Counted from the first letter of the stretch, positions 13,339-25,656 are shown. The stretch: 64,000 nucleotides of DNA from Globodera rostochiensis (GCA_018350325.1 JAEVLN010000015.1:1861789-1925788), one strand, 5' to 3'. The notes: a model not told the origin generated them from the letters alone. Made by a program: numbers and translations.

Positions 13339-16300
13339 TCAGCAATCGTCTCCGACCTCCGTTCCGACCTTCTCCAATAGCCGATCAGCCGAACCCAAAT
13401 GTCGGATGGATAAGCATTCCTCCGCCACGCCCATCTCCCCCTCCGAGCGGATGAGCATTCCAATCAGCGCTCTTAACACTTGGGCATATCCCAGCTCATT
13501 GTCAGCCCCCGGGCTGCCCCAGGCGCCTTCGTCACTTCCAATGAACGTGCAAATTCGTCCCTCTCCGACAGTCTCTCTGCCCCCGGGCGCTGACGTTGCC
13601 CTGTCCAATTCGCGCAACAACGCGTAAATGCCCTTCCCGCGAAGACACTGTCGGCCGTGACGAGTGGCACAGAGCTGGAAAAGGAAAGAACAAAAGTCAG
13701 AGACGGCGGCTCGTCTTTGTGATTCAAACAATGATAATGATGGCAAAAAAGCGTAATTGGACTAATTGAGCGGGGGGAGGGGGACAAAAGACGGGCGCGT
13801 GGGTTAATTTCGCCCGAGGGGATATGCCAAATACGGTCTGTTCCCACGCCCCCTCCCCCAAAAGTGTTGATGTCCACGTCGAACATAATCTTCCCATGAC
13901 TAAGTGACATTGCTACCTGGTAAAGCGTCCTGAGAACTTTGTCTCCGATTTCGGGCGAATTGTTTCTGCTGCCCTCCCAGTACTGAAGCTGAATCGGCAG
14001 CCGAGCAATTTCGTCCTCGTCCAACCGATCCTCCGAGTCGATTAGAGGCCACAGAAGCGAACTCAGCAAATGGTCCTCATCCCGTAGCAGCAACTCATGC
14101 AAATCTGACAATGAGAAGAGTTGCTGGGGCTTTTGCTTTTCACTTTGTTTTCCAAATTTGGCAAATTTTCGAAGTGAGTATTGTGGAAATATTCCCCCCA
14201 CCCTTCGAAGCCTTCTCAAATTTCTTCATGACTTAACCCCCCCCCCCTTAAAGACAAACATTCATCCAAACAGTCGACGGGATATTATCTTGCCTCCGAT
14301 TTGAGGGCAATCCCATGCCCTCCCCCTTTCCCAGTAGAAGAGAAGCCACCCCCCCCCTTCCCCCCCCCCCATTCATCAGTTTATGGGCACAGTGTTTGCC
14401 CTCCCGAAAAGTGTTTTCCCCGCTGCCCACCCATCCACCAACGAATCAAACCAAGAGCACTCCACGAACACTCAATTTGCCACCCAAAAAACCTTCTCGG
14501 AATCAAGCGAATTTGTTAACTTTAGGGGAGGAAAGAGCGGGAGCAACGGCGAGGAGGGCGAAACGAACGGAGAAACGCGCGTTAATTAATTGGCCCCTTC
14601 CCCCTCCAGCAGCAAATTGCCTCGAGGGCTTTTCGGTAGGCCTAATTCGTCGCAGTCGCCACCAATTGCTTTGCTTATCTATCGAATGCTCATCTCTCAT
14701 CACAGCAGAGAACGAATGGGTCGAATTGAGCCATAATAAAATAGTGCGGAAATAAAAGTAAAGAAGTTGGAGACGTGCGGATGACCCCCACCCCCCCCCT
14801 ATAGGCCAATTGCAACAATTTGTCGTCCTCTCATAAATAAAAAAGGCGACTCTAATGGGGGGAAAGTTATGGGGGAAACGAATAAATTTGCGGTGGAGGA
14901 CGGAGGGTTAGAGAGGGGGAAGAGAGTGTTCATTCAAAGAGACGAACATGAAACTTCCGTTCCGATTATGCTCAGAAATTAGCATCCGTTGCTAAAACTG
15001 GTCGAATCGCCCGTTTTTCAAATGTTGCCGATTTGAGCGAAAAAAGCCTTCGATCGCTGTCCTTACGTTCGATCTGATGACAAAAATTGGTTGAAGAGCA
15101 AAGACTCGTCCAGCAAAGGGATCAGTCCGTTGTGCACAACGCTGGGAGACAACGATCTCGCCACGGCGGCGATTGGAAAGAGTCAACGAGCCGTAAACAA
15201 ATCGACCGTCTAAATTTGTCGCCCAGACAATTGTGAGGGGTGAGAGGCGACTTTTTGTGTTTTTTAACGCTGGGCACGACAAACGAATGCGCACCTCATT
15301 CAGCCGCTGACGCTAATTTGATGCGATGGACGGAGTAAATTGGCGGGGGAAAGACGAACGAACGCTGCAAGTGAGGCGTGAAGAATGAGTCAGGAGGGGG
15401 GGGGGGGGGGGGGGGGGGGGGGATCGGCCTTATCTTTATCTCCTTCCCCCCAACGGGGAAGGGGAAGGGGGGGAGCCATAAACGGATTGGGGAATCCGTC
15501 GAAAGGCAAGTCCATAAAATGCAAATTAACTTTATTCCTCCTCCCCCACCCATTTTACGATTGTTTGCCCAGGGCAAAGTCGTAGTGTGAGACAACATCC
15601 CTCCCTCCCCTCGGGGGGAGCCGTTAAATGTGCCCATAAAATGGGGGAGAGGGGACAACAGGTGAGTATGGGAGAGAGGAATAACCTGTTGATGGTGATT
15701 GGAGATGAGGTGGGAGGTAAAGCTGCAATGTGATCGTCGTGAGGTTTTTGGAGGTTGGGTGGGGGAGTGAGTGGAGGGAAATGGAGGAAAGTGGCTCTTG
15801 AAGCTCGAAAATGTGCGGGTTGGTCGGTCGGTCAAGAGTCTCCCCTAAGGGGAGGGGAGGGCGTGGACTGTTCTGTTCGGCGTGACTTCCCTTCCCTACA
15901 ACCATAAATTGTCGAAGACTTTTAGCCACCATTGCACAAAACAAAACAAAATCATCGAAATTTCTACTGCTATTCATTTGGGGTGCTGGGGAATTCATCG
16001 CCCGAGGGGCTGGCAATAAAGTGAGATGATCGGCGCCCGTAAACGCAGCGAATTGTCATCAAAAGTGCGCGCGCAAAAAGCAATTTTGTTGGGCATAAAC
16101 TCGCGCGTTTGCGCAAAGAGCCGAATAAACAAAGTGTTTGAAGGTTTTGGTAATTCTCCGAAATTCCCGATGTCGGTAAAGTGTGCAGAGAGAGCCTTTT
16201 AAGGTGCAGGAATCAAATCTCCGGTTGGAATTGTATAAAACACTTTCTTATTATTATTGGTTTATGGGTTTTTTTGGACTCGTTCAGACAATCCCCAAAA

Positions 16301-17305
16301 GTCAATTTATCAAAAGAAAAAAATAATGAATGTGAAACAGAACAGTCTGTGGTGGTCTACTTATGGAAGCGTCTTGACGCCCTTTCTTTAACTCGGAAGC
16401 CCCGCAGCACCAAAGACGCGAACGCCCCAATTTTTTATTAAAGTAAAGTGAATTTGGGTTGGTAAACTGAGACAAAAAAGCATAGTCCCCCTTCCAAACT
16501 TTCCATTTTCCGAGGGAACTCCCAAAAAAATATAATTCAAATTAAAGACAAATTCGACTTACCGTCAAACATTGAAAGATTGAAGAGAATGTTAAGCGCG
16601 GCCGCGCGTCTGCTCATCGGCACGTTGCGGCCCAAAAGTGCCATTAATTGCGTCAGATGATTTGCGGCAATGTAACGAGCGGCTGAAGGCGCGGTGCTTA
16701 GATTGATCAGAAGATACCCTCGAAAATGAACTGATCAAACCCCCAAGAAAAAGCCATTGAAAGAATACCAAAGAAAGTTTCTGGCAATTCCGTTGCGTTT
16801 GCTTTATTTTCTTCGGTTGGCGGCAAAATAAGCAAATCTAAAAACAGAAAATTTATTCTGTTAGTCGCAGAACGAACTCACCGAATATTCTGCTAAGAAA
16901 GCAGCTGTCGTGTTCGAAAATCTGTTCATGGAGTCGCGTCGGGCAAAAATGGGACAGGTTGGAGAGGAGTTGTGCCGACCTGACGGATATTGCCGCGTTT
17001 GACAGTAAGCACTGCTTGACAAAGGTGTCCGATTCTGTGAGTTTTGCTGCAATTTGTCGAGAATGGCTGGAGATGTTGATGAATATGGCCAACAAAATGG
17101 GAAGAGAAGACGCCGTCTGATGGGCGCTGCAAAGACGCAAAAGGTCGTCGATTAGCCCATTGGAATTGGCGTCCATGTCAGAAAGGTGCTGGCAAAAGTC
17201 CGAGTCGGACGAAAGCGAAAGCAGCAATTTAAGGGCGGTCAGCTGCACGTCCGGTCGTGTTACGTCGGAGAGAAACGTTCTGAGTTCGACAAGCGATTGA
17301 GCCAT
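13339..17305 (-). CDS. hgh1: HGH1 (FAM203) translation-elongation chaperone
   Basis: HGH1 is an ARM/HEAT-like chaperone that in yeast helps eEF2 fold together with TRiC. Five exons (17305-16882, 16837-16769, 16718-16563, 14104-13917, 13674-13339) join with matching phases into 390 residues, close to the human length. Diagnostic segments are YLLINLSTAPSAARYIA, DEDEIARLPIQLQYWEG (human EEEMERLPVDLQYL) and CATRHGRQCLRGKGIYALLR (human TAPGRQQVRDQGAYLILREL). Exon 3 and exon 4 are separated by a 2.46-kb intron holding many poly-C/G tracts, including the longest homopolymer in the window; I see no nested gene there. The start is the only Met before the first helical repeat. Confidence 0.88.
15396..15422. 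repeat. 27-bp poly-G tract
   Basis: A run of 27 G inside the long HGH1 intron, the longest homopolymer in the window. On the sense strand of HGH1 it is poly-C. Confidence 0.9.
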
Positions 17306-18234
17306 TTGAATTTGAATTTAAAACCAATTTAACGACAATCTAAAGCAATAATAAAAATATTAGCCCATAAAAGAATCTTTTTTTGAAAGCACGCCGTGCA
17401 AATTGCGCGAATCCTAATTTAGGGGTTCGTCGGCCGTGCAGAGAAAACGCCCGCCGATTGTTTCGCTTTTACCATTTTACTAACCGTTTCTTATTTTGGC
17501 GTTCTCTCTACAGATTCAAATTCAATTTGTGTAAACAAATCGCCAAGAGTTTTTTGAATTAAAAGTAGCCGAAAAATTTTTGTAGAATTTTTTTTAGAAA
17601 AACTTGTTGACTTTTTTAATCAATTAAAATATCGCTATTCGCGGTCCGCGTTGACTCTGATCAGTGATTAGTAGGGCTAGGATTTTTAGGCAAGAAAAAA
17701 TAGATGCCTAAATAGGAACGAAATTTTTTAAATAGGCACGTTACACACAAAAAGCATCAAATAGGCATTAAAAATTTTCATTTTTAAGGTAAAATTCAAT
17801 AAAATTTTAGTCAAATCTAACAATATTTTGCTTTTGAATTTTTCAACTCAACGAGTCAAATTCGCAGAATAGGCATGTGCCTAAAAATCTTAGCCCTAGT
17901 GATTATTTATTTTAACCCTTTCAAATTAAAAAAAACCATTTTCATTCTTTTTCAGAAAACAAAGTTTATGGATAGTATCGATGATGTAAAATATTGTCAC
18001 CGCCGACGTCCTTCTCGACTTCTTTCGGTCAGATAATACAAAAAACAAACATTGACTCCAACCGGGCAAAGTTACACCATCGCACCCTTTCAAGATGAAA
18101 AGAGTGCCGCCTAACAAATCCCTCCATTTTTGCCATTTTCTCGCCGCAAATCCGTTCACCCAACAACATTATCGCTCTTTTCTCGTCCTTCGTTTATGTG
18201 AAAATGATGCGAGAATATCAGTCACTTTTTATGT
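17306..18234. other. Intergenic spacer upstream of HGH1 with a MITE
   Basis: AT-rich sequence between HGH1 and the 3' end of the next gene on the same strand. Its only clear structure is the inverted-repeat element at 17672-17898. Confidence 0.6.
17672..17898. mobile_element. Small non-autonomous DNA transposon (hAT-like MITE)
   Basis: The element is 227 bp. The left end reads TAGGGCTAGGATTTTTAGG and the right end is its reverse complement with one mismatch (TGCCTAAAAATCTTAGCCC plus TA). The flanks are GTGATTAG on the left and GTGATTAT on the right, an 8-bp duplication with one mismatch, the size typical of hAT elements. It has no coding capacity. Confidence 0.75.
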
Positions 18235-19567
18235 TCATAATAAACGGAGAACATCGGAAGGTATTTTGAAGACCTCCACTCGGTTCGAAATGTACTCAAG
18301 AATAAATAGCGTTCCGTTGCGCTGATCCAGTGCAAAACTTGTCCAAATCCAAATTGAACTGCTCCTCCCCCCGTCGGGTTGGTGCAGACGGACAATGGGC
18401 TCAGTTAAATTCTAAAAGTCGAGAGATGTCGTGTCTGGGACTGGAGGTGAAATAAAACTATCGATCTCGTCTTCATCTGTCCTTCAGCGCAACTTTTGTG
18501 CTTTGTATCACCTTGTCCATGAGGTACAATGCCCTCTGGGCTTTGTTCACAACCAATAGCTTTCCGGATTGGGTGACGAGAAGTGCAGAGTAATTGACAC
18601 CCGTCGGCGGTGTAAAACATCGCAACAAAGAACTCTGCTGGGGGGGGGGGGGGAGAAAAGCTAGCTAACTTTTATGCTGAGCTGAATTTTACTTTTTTGG
18701 ACATTTTGAGGATGGCCGACCCGCATGAGATCAGCAGTGCGCCTGTACCATCGCCAGAAATAAAGTTGCAATTGTGCTGATCGGGGTCAATGGATCTATT
18801 CGTTGTCACGGCTCGCAAATCATCTAGCTCGAATGAGTCAACTTGCGTCCCGAAGCGGGCAAGTGTATGGACCTGAAGGCCGAACTCTGTCATATTCGAG
18901 ACGACTTTAGTTGGAAATTGAATCTCCGGGCTCCGATTGGACCATCTCGACTCACCACGGCATCGTCCAGCGTCAGTTCCTTCGCAGGCTCCTCCAGACT
19001 TCGTTCCCGGAGCACTGTTCCGCTGGACGCGTCAAACAACACCAGTCGTCCGAAAGAGTTGTCCAGAATGACGAAAATTCGCTCATTCACTGCCCTCAGT
19101 CGATGGATTCGGATGCCCGTGCTCACTGTACGGTTAAGAAACAGTCGACGGCTGTCCCGAACTTCAATTCGGCCATCGTCCTTCGGCAAGTACAAGTAAT
19201 CGCCGAGCAATTGGATGCCCATGAATTTTCCGCCATCGGATGGCCCGAATTGGGCCAGTTTCTCCAGCGTAAAATCCATTGGAAGTGAAGAAGAGGAATG
19301 TGGCTGAACATTTGTGGAGGATGAGGAAGGAACGGATGGACGAATCGCAGCAACAAGTTGTGGAGATGATGGCTTTTCATCATCTCTTCCGGAAGAGACT
19401 TCATTCTGCACGCGCTTTCCTCCGCGATCCCAAATTTGAACAACTCTGTGCCGACCCTCAATCATCGAGTCGGGCTGTTCGGTGACAACAATTAGCAGAA
19501 CGGTGAGGGCAAGTAGAGCGGTTATCAGCAGAAGTGTGATTAAGAAGAAGCTTTGAGCTGTGTTCAT
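18235..19567 (-). CDS. Unrecognised type II membrane protein, possible beta-propeller ectodomain
   Basis: Four exons (19567-18956, 18872-18693, 18637-18512, 18411-18235) join in phase 0 throughout and give about 364 residues. A hydrophobic segment (FFLITLLLITALLALTVLLI) at residues 7-26 follows a short cytosolic end, so a signal-anchor is likely. The rest carries repeated short beta-strand-like motifs: GIQLLGDYLYLPKDDGRIEV, IFVILDNSFGRLVLFD, ALLISCGSAIL, ALLVTQSGKLLVVNKAQRAL and NGTLFILEYISNRVEVF. Their spacing recalls WD/NHL/YncE-like propellers, but I cannot name a family. Splice signals are good and the frame is constrained, so it is probably a real, possibly nematode-restricted gene. Confidence 0.65.
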
Positions 19568-20220
19568 TGTCCGATCGGATGAATAGGCGAATTGGGTGGC
19601 GGTGGGGAGGAATTTGTGAGAAGTTAAATTGGGAGACGCAAAATATCGTCGGATCTTATCTGGACGATCGGAGGAAAAATTCCACGTACTGTGAAGCGGA
19701 CGGTCTCTCTTTTTCGTCGGAACTCATTTTCGGAAGTAATGCTTCTCAATTAAGGACAATACCAACCAATTGCTTCCCATTCATCCACGTTTCTATGCCG
19801 ATTTTTGGGGTTTCGAGCGCCCAAATGAACGATTCCAGTCGCATAGTCCTTTTTTTAAATTTTAAATAAATCTAAAGACGTATGGCCAATTAGTTATTTT
19901 CAAACATTTTTTTTTTCATTACTTTTTGAATTCTTGGAAAAAAAAAATCATTTTCAAGCAAAATTTGCACGTTCCCATGAATAAATTGTTAAGAAATGTG
20001 TCCTTTGACCAGAATTATTTGTTTGTATTTTGGTTCCCTTGTGCTTTAGAGAGGGAGAGGAGTCGATTGATATATAATTTGTCATGGAAATCAAAAACGT
20101 CAATCTCCTTCAATTTTTACCATTTGAAGGCTTTTTATTTTATTATTATTTAATAAATTAAGAAAATCTTCGGGCGGACCATTGGGCCTTAACTTTATTT
20201 TTCCGTCGCGCAAGTTTCCA
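19568..20220. promoter_or_regulatory. Divergent promoter region
   Basis: 653 bp between the start codons of two divergent genes. No gene seen. Promoter function is inferred from gene orientation only. Confidence 0.4.
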
Positions 20221-22994
20221 ATGAAATCATGCTCCTCAACAGCGAGCACTTCTTCGACAGGTGACACGAGCAGTAATACGGAAGTCGTCGAGGGTAATTT
20301 AACTTAAAATTTGGGTTTGCCCTTTTGATTAGTTTGTTGTTTAGATGAGAAAGAAAGTGGGGGGATTTGCAGTCTGTACTGCCTCGCCAGCTGCCTTACT
20401 GTTCCGGCCGAGCTCGGTTATGAACTTATTCGACAGAAAAATGCCTTAGTTCTTTCGGGACTCACGTAATACATCAATTTATATAAAGTGTTTATTTATT
20501 TTTGCATTTGCTTTTTATATTAACTTTCTGTTCAGCAGCCATTCCGACGGTGCATTGCCATTTCTTCGTGCCAGTACTTTTGACAGTGTCCCTCCCACCA
20601 TTCTTTTCTACGCGAAGGGTGCAAAAGGTCGTTGGTTCTTCTTCCCATATTGTCGTGGCATCTCAAGGGCAATTGGTCACTCAAGTTTGAGGCTTTATCA
20701 GAATGGGTAGAAAATGTTTTCCAGAAATCCGAACTTGTTCAAATTGGACGAAAGTCAAGCTTAAAATTTGCTAAATGGCCATAAGTTTGTCCGTCTCTGA
20801 GATGATTTTTTACTCCCGTATTTATCACTTCCCTAACCGTCGCTGTTTTAGTCAAAAAGCCGCCTCCTCACTTTGCCTCTCAATTAACCTGGTGCAACAA
20901 TTCTCTCCTGGCGCTTGTTGTTCGTCAGAGGTCAAAGTCAAATAGATTGGCTTTACCAAATTGGAATGTTTTGGGCTTTAGTCTGGCTGCCAGCCATTTC
21001 AAATTGGTCGACGAGTCGAGGCAGTGGGTTGGCTATTGGGGCAAACATTTGAAGTCCATGCAATACCAAACTCTGAAGCCGTTCCAAAAGGTTGTTGTAT
21101 TTGAATTCGTCATTTTGATAGTGTCCTCAGAGTACTCTTTAGGTCAACCACTTTCCCGGTGCTTTTCATCTGGGACGCAAAGACCGACTTTGGCTGCATC
21201 TTTACGAGTTTATGCAGCGCTTTGAGGGGGACCTCTTCTGCATTATGCCGACTACTTACGTTCTGCCTCGTGACGCTAAAAAACTACGCCTCTATTTGGC
21301 CGAGAAAGCTGTTCGGCATGTCATTCTGAAGCCTGTAATCTCTCCAAACCCGCAAAAACGCGAAATTTGTCTACGTTTAAAATTTTTGTACAGCCCGCTT
21401 CGGCACGTGGTACTGGCATCAGCATAGTTTCAACTTTCGACGTGATTCCTCCGAAGACTGCGCTTGTCGCGCAACAGTAATAAGCCTCCGATTATGTTTT
21501 CTTCCAGTCTTCAGTAAGTTTTTCCACTTTTAGTTATATCGAGAGTCCATTCATCATCAATGGTGCTAAGTTCGACCTCCGCATATATGTCTATGTACAT
21601 TGCGATTGTTTTTTTTAATGGGAAATTTCGAATTTCTAGGTCACCTCTTATGACCCGCTCCGCGTGTATGTGTACGAGGAAGGGCTGGTCAGGTGAGCGA
21701 CCATATTTCTATCATAGCGAGTTGTTGATAAAAGTGTGGCCAATTTGCCCATTTTCCGGTTTAAAGATTCGCGAGTGTGAAGTACAGCTCGGCCCTGTCT
21801 TCTTATTCTAACCGATTCATGCACCTCACCAATTACTCCATCAACAAACATGCGTCTGAGGAGCCCGTCCCCAAGTGGCGTCTCAGCGAATTTTGGTCCT
21901 ATTTGAATGCTCATGGTCACGATTCTGAGAGTCTTCGCAACAATATTCATTTGGTGGCACTCAAAGCAATTGTCAGCTGTGAAACGTACATCCGGGGACA
22001 TGCGGTCCATTACAGCGATTATCCGTTCGTAAGGTCCTTGTTAATAGCATTCAACGCCTTTCTCTTGTCTTTTATTAAAATCAATCAAATTTAAGCCATG
22101 AATTGTACGGCATGGACATTCTGGTGGATGCCAACCTTCGGCCGTGGCTAATTGAGATGGTCGGTCAAAAAATCACGCAATAATATTTTTGTGGGATTTT
22201 CTTGCAGAACATCAGTCCCAGTCTGCACTCCTCAACTTCGCTGGATGTCAACGTCAAGACGCGGCTGACCCGGGATGTGCTGAATATGTGCGGAATTCCG
22301 TTTCCGATTAGGTACGTGGTTGGGTTGTTTGTATTTGCATGCACACAATCTTGTTCCCATTGTTGCGGCCTCAGTTGTGTCATTTTTCAGTGCTGACGAG
22401 GATTTCGAATCGTCTTTGTACTTACGAACAAGAAATTTTCAAGCGTTCAAAACGGAAAAGCACTTGATGAAGGAGCAAAAACACCTTGAATATTTCATTG
22501 AAAATTCGGTAGTACAAAAAACTCTATGAAACTTATTCCATTTGTTAAAGGAGATCAGTGACGACATGTTGCAAGATTTGACTGATGCAGACCTAAGGAT
22601 TTTAGGTAAACTACTTGCTTATTTTGCTTAAAAAGCAATTCTTCTAATTTTAGTGGAGTTTGAGGACGAGTTTTCGCGAAGAGGCGCGTTTCGGCTGGTT
22701 TATCCGTCTGATGAGCATTCGATGCTCTTTTTGCGCTGCATGAAGTCGCCACTTTACTCCAATCTTTTGCTCGCCAAATGGAATTGCCTCCAAACGACGG
22801 ATGAGCGCTTTCGAGGCGTTTTACGCCTTCGTGAAATGTGTTCTTTGGGGTTGCACATGGTGAAGGGAAGAGGGGATGGGGAGGACGACGCCGGAGGGGA
22901 GGAGAACGGCAAGCAGTTCGGTGAAAGTGTGGAACCATTGGACGAGAAACGGTCTGAAGAGGAAGACGAACTGGGAAAATGTCCACTTTTGTAA
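20221..22994 (+). CDS. ttll-4: Tubulin polyglutamylase, TTLL4 type
   Basis: TTLL enzymes add glutamate chains to tubulin tails in an ATP-grasp reaction. The core is present in order: VPPTILFYAKGAK, WVGYWGKHLKS, FPGAFHLGRKDRLW, TTYVLPRDAKKLR, ILKP...ARGTGI (ATP-binding), SPFIINGAKFDLRIYVYVTS, RFMHLTNYSINK, MDILVDANLRPWLIEMNISP and SLHSSTSLDVNVK. These are the conserved TTL-fold motifs including the acidic metal-binding segment. The C-terminal part matches TTLL4 (EFEDEFSRRGAFRLVYPS). Early exons 20221-20293, 20345-20465 and 20536-20627 join in phase, then 20852 onward. The N-terminus is much shorter than in vertebrate TTLL4. The C-terminal tail is acidic. Confidence 0.88.
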
Positions 22995-23337
22995 ACCTTT
23001 TCATCCATTGATCCCCTTTCTCTAAAATCTATTAGTAATCACATTTAGCTTAGAATCGTAGTTCTAATTTTCACAAAAAGTACTTGCAAGTTGATATTGT
23101 GTGTTGTTTTCTCTGGTATTGTTTATTTTCATTTCGTAGTAATTCATTTTATGTTGCGCCTATATACCCACTAGTGCCATCTGAGACAAATATACAAATA
23201 TTTTACTCAAAGAAAGCTAACAATTTTGATTGTATATGTGACCATTTGACGTACATTGTCCATTACTCAATTGTTTGGTGCAATTTTCGCTATTTGAATA
23301 TTTTAATTTTTGTTATTATAACCGTTTTACAGCAAAT
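22995..23337. other. AT-rich spacer
   Basis: 343 bp between same-strand genes ttll-4 and the mitochondrial thioredoxin. No gene seen. Confidence 0.5.
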
Positions 23338-24346
23338 ATGATTTTTCGACATCTTTTGCGCCGAATTCCGGCAGCAAAACATCGGTTGGCGCCATTGGGA
23401 ACCTTTCGGATTGGCTCCATTTATTCTGATTTCCCCCGGGTTGTTGGCCGAGGGAATGGCGCCTTCACGTTGACTGCAAATCGCTCGGTACTCGCTGGTT
23501 GGGTTACCGAACAGAATTTACTTGGCCCGTAATTTTTTCCCAATCAAAAATTTGATAACCATTCGATTTTTCTCGACAAGGGGAGCGATTTTATACAAAT
23601 TATTATAAACTATAATCCTGGCAATATTCTTCAAATTTTCCGTTTTATTTTACAATTTTATTATTAACAGGTCTCTTTTCGCTGGTTTTCCACACAGTTT
23701 GACAGTCTGAATGTATTTGAATTGGAATCTGAAGACGATTTTGATGGTACGATACGAATCGGAGATTTTCCGTAGGATTTGGCAATAAACAAATTGTCAG
23801 ACCGTATCCTGCAGGCTGAGCAGCCCGTTCTTCTCCAGTTCTACGCCGATTGGTGTGGTCCGTGCCAGAACTTGTTACCGAGACTGGAGACGAAAGTGAA
23901 CGCGCAAAATGGGGAAGTGAGTTGGGTGTGAGGTGGGAGGAGGGGGGGGGGGCTGTGTGAGCACGACTGAAGCAATTCTTTTTGGTTCACCTTCATCGCT
24001 TTGAGGTTCTGCTGGCGAAAGTTAATGTGGACAGCTCTGTTGGCTTTCTTGCGGCACAATTCGATGTGACTTCGGTGCCTACCGTTGTATGTATTTGTCT
24101 AATGGGAAATAAGACTTAATTTAACACTTTTGAATAATTGTTAACGCCTGCCTGCCCCTTTCAGCTTTGCTTTCGCAATGGAGACATTGTCCACCGTTTT
24201 GAGGGCGATGTTGGTTAGTTTTTTGTGAAAGTATTCAAATAAATAAATTGATGAATCGAAGAATTCGGAGGATTTTAGAAGATGCATATTTGGACAATAT
24301 AATCTCGCAATTGAAGGAAGAGAACTCAGAAAATGATTATGAGTAA
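23338..24346 (+). CDS. trx-2: Mitochondrial thioredoxin (TXN2/TRX-2)
   Basis: Six exons (23338-23487, 23671-23746, 23801-23916, 24006-24086, 24165-24213, 24279-24346) give 179 residues with consistent phases. Residues 1-55 are Arg-rich with no acidic residues near the start (MIFRHLLRRIPAAKHRL), fitting a mitochondrial import signal. The thioredoxin fold follows, with the redox motif ADWCGPCQ, the cis-proline loop SVPTV and the strand-turn LCFRNGDIVHRFEG. It would reduce disulfides in the matrix, served by mitochondrial thioredoxin reductase. The preceding Met choice is supported by the targeting peptide. Confidence 0.9.
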
Positions 24347-24880
24347 AAGATTTATTTTTACGCGTGTCAACTTGCATTAACTTTGTAGTTCGTGTTATCT
24401 TTTAAAGAGCAAAGGCACATTCTTCTTTTTGTTTAGTTCGATTGGAGTCAAACCAAACTACAAAATATCTCAAATAAATTTATAAAAAGTTACACATTCC
24501 GTTACCGTTTTTTATTTTCGGAATTACTAAGTTTTGTCTAACGTAGTATTTTTGTAACCAGAAATTTTAAACGTGCACACCCGTTCAACAAACATTCAAT
24601 GCCATCTCTGACAGAACTATTTGAGTTCAGTGCAACAGGTTGAGCATTTTCACTATTGCCCTTCCGATAGCCCCAGAAACAACCTCCTCAAGTTTTGTAA
24701 TAAACTTGTTGGGGACAAGTGCAGGCGCGTATCCAGAAAAAATTTCGGGGGGGGGGGGCAGTTAGGGGTGTATTTTTCCCTTTTTATTGCATTTTTGTTA
24801 AGCAGTTTTTCCAAAAAATGCTCGATTTTAGGAGGTGCATTTTCCGTTTTTACTCCATTTTTGTTAAGAAATTTTCAAAA
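24347..24880. other. Intergenic spacer with dispersed repeat
   Basis: Contains the AATAAA-rich 3' end of trx-2 (near 24473) and, from about 24716, a repeat copy that runs up to the start codon of the next gene. Confidence 0.5.
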
Positions 24881-24890
24881 ATGCAAATTA
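24721..24890. repeat. Dispersed repeat copy (GCGTAGCCAG-type family)
   Basis: Begins with CAGGCGCGTATCCAG followed by a poly-G run, then AT-rich sequence with two TTTTTGTTAAG blocks. Related segments occur near 25782, 40454 and 58640. Limits are approximate. Confidence 0.5.
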
Positions 24891-25656
24891 TTCACTCCTC
24901 AACAGATGTCGTCCTGATCGTTCTGTTCGTTTATGTTGTCTACAAATTGTTCTTCAAACGTCGCCAGGTCGTTTTCCCCGACCAGGATCAGAAGGCCGTC
25001 GTCCCCCCGCTGAAGAAGCAGGACATGACAGTTGAGCAATTGAGGCGTTTTGACGGAGTGGCTGATGAGCATATTTGTTTGGCGGTCTGCGGAAAGGTTT
25101 TGACCGTGTCCCACAAATACGAAGCTGTTGTCTGAACACCTTTGTTTGCAGATTTACGATGTGACAAAGGGAAGGGACTTCTACGGCCCCGACGGGGCCT
25201 ATGGCGGTGGGCAAAAGACATTTAATAATGGACTCTGAAACCATTTTATTCTTAGTACAGACGCACAAAATCGCTTATATTACCAACCATTACTTTTAAT
25301 GAAACGAGCGGAAACATACTGTTAAATTAAACGCTTTTCTGTTGATGATTGTAAAATTTTGATAGAATTGGCTGGTCATGACGCGACTCGTGCTTTGGGC
25401 ACAATGGATGTAAAGCAGGTCCGAGATGAGTTTGATGACCACGCCGGAATGGATGCGTCGGATTTGGAGGACGCAAGGGAATGGCAGCAGCGGTTGGCCA
25501 GTGAGTTTATTTGAACAAATTAAAACAATATGAACATTTTGTTTGTCCCGCCCCCCTCTAGTGAAATATCCGTTCATTGGTCGTCTTTTGGCACCTGGCG
25601 AAGAACCGATGGAATATGAGGTCGCTGCCGAACAAACGGATGAAAAATCATTTTGA
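24881..25656 (+). CDS. vem-1: Membrane-associated progesterone receptor component (PGRMC/VEM-1), cytochrome b5-like
   Basis: Exons 24881-25096, 25152-25206, 25366-25500 and 25562-25656 give 166 residues. A membrane segment (VVLIVLFVYVVYKLFF) near the N-terminus is followed by a cytochrome b5-like haem domain: LRRFDGVADEHICLAVCGK, IYDVTKGRDFYGPDGAYG, ELAGHDATRALGTMD and KYPFIGRLL. The Tyr and Asp-Val-Thr-Lys-Gly positions typical of MAPR haem-binding proteins are kept. In worms VEM-1 acts in axon guidance and the family supports P450 enzymes. The start codon lies at the edge of a repeat (24721-24890), and a splice acceptor (CTCAACAG at about 24899-24906) just downstream allows an upstream first exon instead, so the first 8 residues are uncertain. 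Confidence 0.85.

Noticed and set aside
15296..15835. 179-codon minus-strand frame in the HGH1 intron, considered as a nested gene
   Set aside because: It is Pro/Ser/His low-complexity, crosses the 27-bp G run, and has no homology or splice support.
22555..23008. Minus-strand frames opposite the last ttll-4 exon
   Set aside because: The plus strand matches TTLL4 through to its acidic tail; the minus frames are its shadows.
20221..25656. ttll-4, trx-2 and vem-1 as one operon
   Set aside because: They share a strand, but the gaps are 343 and 534 bp, larger than typical nematode operon spacing, and one gap holds a transposon-like repeat. The same holds for COLGALT, STK16, sarcoglycan and CLIP-like genes (gaps 237-459 bp). 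Not supported without spliced-leader data.
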